Part shown: positions 8,001 to 11,896 of the stretch, piece by piece | Layout of the letters: the number at the start of each line of letters is the position of its first letter | Position numbering within the stretch: position 1 is the first letter of the stretch | The notes under the pieces: model-generated | Database searches by the model: none | What the model was told of the DNA's origin: nothing | What the model saw: the letters and a program-made list of their open reading frames with translations, nothing else | From: CAXRGH01 sp964230195 | GTDB taxonomy: Bacteria; Pseudomonadota; Gammaproteobacteria; Enterobacterales; Alteromonadaceae | NCBI GenBank assembly: GCA_964230195.1 | Contig: CAXRGH010000220.1 | Location: 1 to 11,896, forward strand | Length of the DNA: 11,896 nucleotides | Direction: 5' to 3' | Translations under genes and position numbers: made by a program

Positions 8001-9555
8001 GCATCACGATATTTATTCAATTGAAGATTTGGCTCAGCTAATTTTCGATTTGAAACAAGTCAATCCAAGTGCGCTTGTCTCTGTAAAACTCGTATCGGAA
8101 CCTGGTGTAGGTACCATTGCAACGGGTGTTGCAAAAGCGTATGCCGATTTAATTACGGTATCAGGCTATGACGGTGGTACTGGTGCAAGTCCGTTAACTT
8201 CTGTGAAATATGCAGGCTGTCCATGGGAACTTGGCCTTGCGGAAACGCAACAAGCCCTCGTTGAAAACGGTTTGCGCCATAAAGTTCGTGTACAAACTGA
8301 TGGTGGCTTGAAAACTGGCCTAGACGTTATCAAAGCAGCCATTCTTGGTGCAGAAAGCTTTGGCTTCGGAACTGGACCTATGGTTGCACTGGGCTGTAAA
8401 TATCTTCGTATTTGTCACTTGAACAACTGTGCAACGGGTGTTGCAACTCAAGACGAGAAACTACGTAGTGATCACTACATTGGTCTACCTGAAATGGTCA
8501 TGAACTACTTTAAGTTCATTGCACGCGAAGTGCGTGAGATCCTTGCTCAACTGGGTGCAAGAAAGCTGGAAGACATTGTTGGTCGTACCGAGCTATTGGA
8601 TATTTTAGAAGGCAAAACTGCAAAACAAACCAAATTAGACTTGTCAGCCTTGCTCGTGAAACCTGAAGCGGCTGAACACACTAAGTTGTTCTGCTCAGAG
8701 GGTGATAACGTACCGGCCGATAGCGGCGACCTGAACATTCAGCTTGTTAAAGATGCGAGTGATATGGTTGCTCATAAAACAGGTGGTGAATTGCACTACA
8801 CGGTTAAGAACACTGACCGTTCCGTCGGCGCAACCTTGTCGGGCGTGATAGCCAACCAATATGGTAACCAAGGCATGAACAATAAGCCGATTACCGTTAA
8901 CTTGGAAGGTACTGTTGGTCAGAGCTTTGGTGTTTGGAACGCGGGCGGCTTACACTTAAACCTTACCGGTGATGCCAATGACTACGTAGGTAAAGGTATG
9001 ACAGGTGGACGCCTAGTTATCCGTCCACCAGCCGACGTCAGCTATGTCAGCCATGAAAGTAGTATTGCAGGTAACACCTGTCTATACGGTGCCACAGGCG
9101 GTAAGCTTTACGCGGCAGGTCGTGCCGGTGAGCGTTTTGGCGTACGTAATTCAGGTGCGACTGCGGTTGTAGAAGGCATTGGTGATAACGGTTGTGAGTA
9201 CATGACCGGTGGTATCGTGGTTGTGCTTGGAGAGACTGGTGTTAACTTTGGTGCCGGTATGACAGGTGGCTTTGCATATCTCCTTGATGAAGCCGATGAC
9301 CTTAGCGAACGCGTCAACCCTGAATTGGTTGATGTAGCGTCAGTGACTGACAAAGTGATTCTGGCAGAGCATTTACGTGGCTTGGTAGACAAGCACCATA
9401 ACCTAACTGGCAGTGCACGCGCACAAGATATTTTATCAAACTTTGACGAATACTTACCTAAGTTTAAGCTTGTTAAGCCAAAGACTAGTGATGTAAAAAG
9501 TTTATTAGGCCATATCAGTCGCTCGTCGTCTGAACTCAGAGTCCAGGCGCAGTAA
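5089..9555 (+). CDS. gltB: Glutamate synthase (NADPH) large subunit
   Basis: Alpha subunit of GOGAT, 1488 residues (E. coli 1486). It hydrolyses glutamine, channels ammonia inside the protein and aminates 2-oxoglutarate at FMN. Residues 1-12 (MSLYNANESRDN) are a short propeptide; Cys13 in CGFGLIAH becomes the N-terminal nucleophile of the class II amidotransferase domain (about 13-430), which also has RFSTNT (from 218) and AHNGEINT (237-244). A central domain leads to the FMN/synthase domain (about 800-1190) with SIGALSPEAHEAL (from 865) and GGTGASPL. The 3Fe-4S ligands are Cys1103, Cys1109 and Cys1114, in the expected C-x5-C-x4-C spacing. The tail (about 1237-1400) is the Gly-rich GXGXG beta-helix. 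The ATG has GAGGG (5079-5083) 5 nt upstream. gltD follows after 11 bp. The gene is intact with no frameshift. Confidence 0.98.
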   Translation: MSLYNANESRDNCGFGLIAHTQGEASHKLVKTAILGLDRMQHRGGIAADGKTGDGCGLLLQKPDSFFRGVAADKGWQLAQNYAVGMIFLSQDDTKAAAERAIIEEELRNETLTIVGWREVPTDEAVLGELALSCLPKIEQIFVNAPSGWKQDDIERRLFVARRRIEKQLAQNEDFYVVSLSNLVTIYKGLVMPRDLPNFYLDLGNEALHSSICVFHQRFSTNTLPKWPLAQPFRFLAHNGEINTIKGNRDWAKARASKYRTPLIPDLKDAAPFVNETGSDSSSLDNMLEVFLAGGMDLFRAMRLLVPPAYQNDKTMDPELKAFYEFNSMHMEPWDGPAGIVMTNGRHVACNLDRNGLRPARYVITNDGFITLASEVGIWDYAHHDVLEKGRVGPGEMLAVDTYTGKIWNSAEIDNDLKNRHPYAEWLDNHIRRLTPFENSDTSLVGKAAFDQDTLNVFYKQFNYSYEEIQQVIRVLGNDGQEAVGSMGDDTPMAVLSSQNRTIYDYFRQQFAQVTNPPIDPLRENHVMSLATCIGREKDVFSETSGYADRVLFDSPVLMYTDLKQLREFDPEHYYSEIIDINYQPEEGLKAAIKRICQEAEYVVNQKNAAFVILSDRNIKQNKLPIPAAMAVGAVHAHLVQKGLRCDANIVVETASARDPHHFAVLLGLGATAIYPFLAYETIENLSQNGDIKVDPVQALINYRKGINKGLFKIMSKMGISTIASYRSSKLFEAVGINDSVMKLCFNGVTSRIAGADFDDFEQDQINLNRVAWLKRKKLSHGGLLKYVHGGEYHAYNPDIVKTLQTAVVSGKYEDYQVFSGLVNERPVTHIRDLFALSDKVDAISIDEVEPAENLYPRFDTAAMSIGALSPEAHEALAIAMNRLGGQSNSGEGGEDIKRFGTEKNSKIKQVASGRFGVTPHYLMNADVIQIKVAQGAKPGEGGQLPGDKVNSYIADLRFSVPGVTLISPPPHHDIYSIEDLAQLIFDLKQVNPSALVSVKLVSEPGVGTIATGVAKAYADLITVSGYDGGTGASPLTSVKYAGCPWELGLAETQQALVENGLRHKVRVQTDGGLKTGLDVIKAAILGAESFGFGTGPMVALGCKYLRICHLNNCATGVATQDEKLRSDHYIGLPEMVMNYFKFIAREVREILAQLGARKLEDIVGRTELLDILEGKTAKQTKLDLSALLVKPEAAEHTKLFCSEGDNVPADSGDLNIQLVKDASDMVAHKTGGELHYTVKNTDRSVGATLSGVIANQYGNQGMNNKPITVNLEGTVGQSFGVWNAGGLHLNLTGDANDYVGKGMTGGRLVIRPPADVSYVSHESSIAGNTCLYGATGGKLYAAGRAGERFGVRNSGATAVVEGIGDNGCEYMTGGIVVVLGETGVNFGAGMTGGFAYLLDEADDLSERVNPELVDVASVTDKVILAEHLRGLVDKHHNLTGSARAQDILSNFDEYLPKFKLVKPKTSDVKSLLGHISRSSSELRVQAQ

Positions 9556-9560
9556 GGAGG
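9554..9560 (+). promoter_or_regulatory. Strong Shine-Dalgarno of gltD overlapping the gltB stop
   Basis: AAGGAGG overlaps the last two bases of the gltB TAA (9553-9555) and lies 6 nt before the gltD ATG. This is a near-perfect anti-16S match. Such an arrangement suits re-initiation by ribosomes finishing gltB, helping to keep the two subunits at matched levels; the coupling itself is inferred. Confidence 0.8.
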
Positions 9561-9566
9561 ATTATC

Positions 9567-10982
9567 ATGGCACAAAATGTATACCAATTTATGGATGTAG
9601 AACGCGTTGATCCCCCTAAAAAGGCGATTGATTCTCGTAAAAACGAATTCGTAGAAATTTATCAGCCGTTGTCGGCGACGCAAACGGAAGGTCAAGCAGA
9701 CCGCTGTTTGGATTGCGGTAACCCGTATTGTGAGTGGAAATGCCCTGTGCATAACTACATTCCACAATGGCTGAAGTTGGCTAACGAGGGTAAAATCTTC
9801 GAAGCCGCTGAACTGTCGCATAAAACCAATAGCTTACCAGAGGTCTGTGGACGAGTATGCCCGCAAGACCGTTTATGTGAAGGCGCATGTACCCTTAACG
9901 ATGAGTTTGGTGCAGTGACCATAGGTAGCATCGAAAAATACATCACCGACACCGCCTTCAAAATGGGTTGGAAGCCTGACATGTCAGGTGTTGTTCCAAC
10001 GGGCAAACGTGTTGCTATTGTTGGTGCTGGTCCTGCGGGTCTTGGTTGTGCTGACATTCTTGTCCGCAACGGCGTTACTCCGGTGGTGTATGACAAGTAT
10101 CCTCAGATTGGTGGCTTGCTCACCTACGGGATCCCTGCATTTAAATTAGAAAAAGACGTGATTGACAAGCGTCATCAAGTCCTGGTTGAAATGGGTGTTG
10201 AGTTCGTACTCAATACTGAAGTGGGTAAAGATGTTCCTTTCCAAACCCTGATTGACGAATACGACGCCGTGTTCCTGGGTATGGGGACTTACAAATACAT
10301 GAAAGGTGGCTTTGATAATGAAGCTGCAGATGGTGTTATTGAAGCACTACCCTACTTGATTGCAAATACTCAAAACGTCATGAACGAAGAGAGTGAAGAG
10401 TTCAACTTCATTGATCTTGCGGGCAAACGCGTTGTGGTATTGGGAGGCGGTGACACTGCAATGGATTGTCTACGCACGGCAATCCGCCAAGGCGCAAGTT
10501 CTGTGACCTGTGCCTACCGCCGAGATGAAGCTAACATGCCTGGCTCTGCACGCGAAGTTCAAAACGCACGTGAAGAAGGAGTCAACTTCCAGTTTAACCT
10601 TCAACCACTGGATATTTCTGTGGATGACAATGGCAAGACCAATGGTGTCAGACTGGTAAAAACTGAGCTCGCCCAACCTGATGCAAACGGTCGTCGTTCG
10701 GTTCAGCCTGTTGAGGGTTCTGAGCACGTATTAGAAGCCGACGCAGTCGTGGTTGCTTTTGGTTTCCAACCAAGTCCAGCGCCGTGGTTAGCTGATTATG
10801 GTGTCATCCTTGATGAAAAAGGCCGCGTCAGGGCGCCAGCACAAGGTAAGTATCCTTTCCAAACCAGTAACCCTAAGATTTTCTCAGGTGGTGACATGGT
10901 GCGAGGTTCTGACTTAGTGGTAACAGCAATCTTTGAAGGCCGTAATGCCGCAGAGGGTATTTTAGACTACTTAAACGTTTAA
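9567..10982 (+). CDS. gltD: Glutamate synthase (NADPH) small subunit
   Basis: Beta subunit of GOGAT, 471 residues, which takes electrons from NADPH through FAD to the iron-sulfur clusters and on to GltB. The N-terminal part has two four-cysteine groups: Cys47/50/55/59 (CLDCGNPYCEWKC) and Cys94/98/104/108 (VCGRVCPQDRLCEGAC), which supply the low-potential 4Fe-4S centres. The FAD site is IVGAGPAGL (Gly153, Gly155, Gly158). The NADPH site is VLGGGDTAMD (Gly293-Asp296). A second FAD-contact motif, GGDMVRGSDLVVTAI, is near the C terminus. The match with E. coli GltD is close throughout. It is the last gene of the operon and is followed by three hairpins. No gltF or other gene follows on the same strand. 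Confidence 0.97.
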   Translation: MAQNVYQFMDVERVDPPKKAIDSRKNEFVEIYQPLSATQTEGQADRCLDCGNPYCEWKCPVHNYIPQWLKLANEGKIFEAAELSHKTNSLPEVCGRVCPQDRLCEGACTLNDEFGAVTIGSIEKYITDTAFKMGWKPDMSGVVPTGKRVAIVGAGPAGLGCADILVRNGVTPVVYDKYPQIGGLLTYGIPAFKLEKDVIDKRHQVLVEMGVEFVLNTEVGKDVPFQTLIDEYDAVFLGMGTYKYMKGGFDNEAADGVIEALPYLIANTQNVMNEESEEFNFIDLAGKRVVVLGGGDTAMDCLRTAIRQGASSVTCAYRRDEANMPGSAREVQNAREEGVNFQFNLQPLDISVDDNGKTNGVRLVKTELAQPDANGRRSVQPVEGSEHVLEADAVVVAFGFQPSPAPWLADYGVILDEKGRVRAPAQGKYPFQTSNPKIFSGGDMVRGSDLVVTAIFEGRNAAEGILDYLNV

Positions 10983-10993
10983 ACACTTTTTAG

Positions 10994-11020
10994 ACAACAC
11001 TCCCAGCTGTTGTATTTTTT
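10994..11020 (+). terminator. First gltBD terminator hairpin
   Basis: ACAACA (10994-10999) pairs with TGTTGT (11008-11013) around an 8-nt loop, followed by ATTTTTT. It starts 11 bp after the gltD stop. The stem is short and AT-rich, so alone it would be a weak terminator. Confidence 0.55.
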
Positions 11021-11052
11021 GCCGAAGGCCCCTCGACCTTCGGCTTTTTTTT
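11021..11052 (+). terminator. Main gltBD intrinsic terminator
   Basis: GCCGAAGG (11021-11028) pairs perfectly with CCTTCGGC (11037-11044) around an 8-nt loop and is followed by eight T residues. This is the strongest terminator in the array and works only on the plus strand, as no A tract precedes the stem. Confidence 0.92.
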
Positions 11053-11053
11053 C

Positions 11054-11087
11054 AACGCCTCAATGCCATTGGTATTGGGGCGTTTTT
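11054..11087 (+). terminator. Third hairpin after gltD, probable back-up terminator
   Basis: A 14-bp stem (11054-11067 with 11071-11084, two G-T wobbles) has a 3-nt ATT loop and ends in a run of five T that includes the last stem bases. It lies only 4 bp from the stop of the convergent gene (11092). On the minus strand no T run follows, so it fits plus-strand termination better, though it could also protect the 3' end of the minus-strand transcript. Confidence 0.6.
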
Positions 11088-11091
11088 CAAT

Positions 11092-11538
11092 TCAAAAGAT
11101 GACCAAGAGAAGCGTTGTTAACCAATAACAAAGTACCAACCAACTCACGTTAACCAAGCCTCGCGCCACAATCGGTAAATTTGGATAGTTCACTTTCATC
11201 CGAGTGAGTACAATAACAAACAATCCCATCACACTGAACCAAGGTGTGATCATCACAATCCATTGCTGCTTAATAAGAGAAACAGCCACATCGTGTAATG
11301 CGCCACTGACTGCAAACGTGAGGAGTATTGCCACTTCTGCTGGCAAATAACGACGTAACGGACGCATCACAAAGCGTGAGAGATAATATCCCCATATCGG
11401 ATTCCAATAATGCCAGAAATCGGCAAAACTTGGCGCCCCTAATGAACGTTTTAGCATCATAGGTAATGCGTGTTTCCCTCCAAGAGGCACTCCGTTTCTT
11501 CGTTTAACAAAAGCTCTCAATGATACTGTTGACGCCAT
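11092..11538 (-). CDS. Short membrane protein resembling the MBOAT / wax-synthase core
   Basis: A 148-residue protein. After a basic N terminus come APSFADFWHYWNPIWGYYLSR (about 35-55, ending in an Arg) and LTFAVSGALHDV (about 73-84, His82). These resemble the S-x-x-D-F-W-x-x-W box and the G-x-x-H catalytic-histidine segment of membrane-bound O-acyltransferases, particularly the wax-synthase type. About three membrane helices are likely (roughly 66-87, 92-113 and 123-147). Typical MBOAT enzymes have 300-500 residues and many more helices, so this is either a miniature relative or a non-enzymatic homologue. The ATG at 11538 is backed by AAGGAG (11550-11545) with 6-nt spacing, so it is a real start rather than a truncation artefact. 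The cupin gene lies 53 bp upstream on the same strand, so the two may share an operon. The enzyme activity and substrate are unknown. Confidence 0.55.
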   Translation of the reverse strand: MASTVSLRAFVKRRNGVPLGGKHALPMMLKRSLGAPSFADFWHYWNPIWGYYLSRFVMRPLRRYLPAEVAILLTFAVSGALHDVAVSLIKQQWIVMITPWFSVMGLFVIVLTRMKVNYPNLPIVARGLVNVSWLVLCYWLTTLLLVIF

Positions 11539-11591
11539 ACCTAGCTCCTTGATGTTGTCGTAACCTTGGCTAATCCTGTGACGCTATCACA

Positions 11592-11896
11592 CTATGCATT
11601 ACTGTCAAAAAATACCGTCAACCAAATGGCATCGGGTATAGTAGAAGTGAAACTCACTTTGTGTTTAACACCCGCAGGTATAGTGAGGTAATCTCCTTTT
11701 TTCAGGCGGGTAACGGATGATTCAAATGTAATTTCAGCTTGCCCTTCCACCAGCAGGACAAATTCATCTTGTGACTGTTCATACCAACCGTTATGCGGTG
11801 ATACATGGCCCCGTGACACAATGCGTTCAATCTTGACATTTGACGACTGAGCCAGAATATTAACCGACTCTTGGGGCAAAGACTGAGGTATATCTC
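11592..11896 (-). CDS. Small cupin-domain protein, 5' end cut off by window edge
   Basis: The visible part is about 101 residues. It reads in frame to the window edge as DIPQSLPQESVNILAQ, then VKIERIVSRGHVSP, DEFVLLVEGQAEITFE (cupin motif 1: Glu and Gly kept, with His residues in GHVSPHNGW) and GDYLTIPAGVKHKV (cupin motif 2, G-x5-P-x-G-x2-H). It is a single-domain metal-binding type beta-barrel; similar proteins of about 105-115 residues commonly begin with a few residues before a D-x-I-P segment, so very little is missing. A TTG at 11879 could be taken as a start, but it has no ribosome site and the family similarity continues upstream of it. The substrate is unknown. It is probably soluble. 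It lies upstream of the MBOAT-like gene on the same strand. Confidence 0.82.
   Translation of the reverse strand, partial: DIPQSLPQESVNILAQSSNVKIERIVSRGHVSPHNGWYEQSQDEFVLLVEGQAEITFESSVTRLKKGDYLTIPAGVKHKVSFTSTIPDAIWLTVFFDSNA

Noticed and set aside
9108..9821. 237-codon open frame antisense to the gltB-gltD junction
   Set aside because: Both strands cannot be equally supported; the plus strand encodes unmistakable GltB and GltD. The antisense product has Ser/Thr/Pro-rich low-complexity character typical of shadow frames.
5089..10982. Possible frameshift or internal break in the long gltB-gltD region
   Set aside because: Both frames are open throughout, lengths match the family to within a few residues, and all catalytic and cluster-binding motifs are in order.
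11054..11084. Terminator for the minus-strand MBOAT-like gene
   Set aside because: On the minus strand the hairpin is followed by GAAAAAA rather than T residues, so it does not fit an intrinsic terminator in that direction.
11877..11879. TTG as the start codon of the cupin protein
   Set aside because: No ribosome site lies before it, and the frame stays open to the window edge with a family-like D-I-P segment, so the true start is outside.

Overview
The window carries conserved chromosomal genes of a gammaproteobacterium. The best guess is a marine Alteromonadales or related lineage. This rests on an ArcB-type tripartite sensor kinase, an enteric-like GltB/GltD pair, a YgfB (UPF0149)-PepP pair, and a small DUF6435/Lacal_2735-type protein. 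The genus cannot be fixed from the sequence alone. No mobile element, CRISPR array, rRNA or tRNA was seen.

Layout. (1) 1-1639, minus strand: ygfB (GTG start) followed 17 bp later by pepP, which runs off the left edge; this looks like one operon. (2) 1640-1984: a non-coding stretch with several short hairpins, placed where enterobacteria have the divergent zapA-ssrS locus; neither is recognisable here. (3) 1985-2155, plus strand: a 56-codon gene for a DUF6435-like protein. It converges on arcB across a strong bidirectional terminator (2255-2289). (4) 2308-4638, minus strand: arcB, full length with all phosphorelay residues, but with Tyr in place of the second redox-sensing cysteine known from E. 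coli. (5) 4639-5088: a 450-bp AT-rich divergent control region between arcB and gltB. It holds a candidate ArcA box, a candidate ARG box and two perfect inverted repeats in the arcB leader. (6) 5089-10982, plus strand: gltB-gltD, the NADPH-dependent glutamate synthase operon, followed by three hairpins in series. (7) 11092-11896, minus strand: a short membrane protein resembling the core of MBOAT acyltransferases, downstream of a small cupin protein whose start lies beyond the right edge.

How they fit together. GltBD is the GOGAT half of ammonium assimilation, making two glutamates from glutamine, 2-oxoglutarate and NADPH. ArcB phosphorylates ArcA in response to the redox state of the quinone pool. 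The two transcription units are divergent, and the shared region has a well-spaced ArcA-type direct repeat and an ArgR-type palindrome. This suggests that glutamate synthesis may be tied both to respiratory state and to arginine level. The rest looks like ordinary housekeeping DNA; the main points of interest are the ArcB cysteine change, the control region, the triple hairpin array and the miniature MBOAT-like protein.
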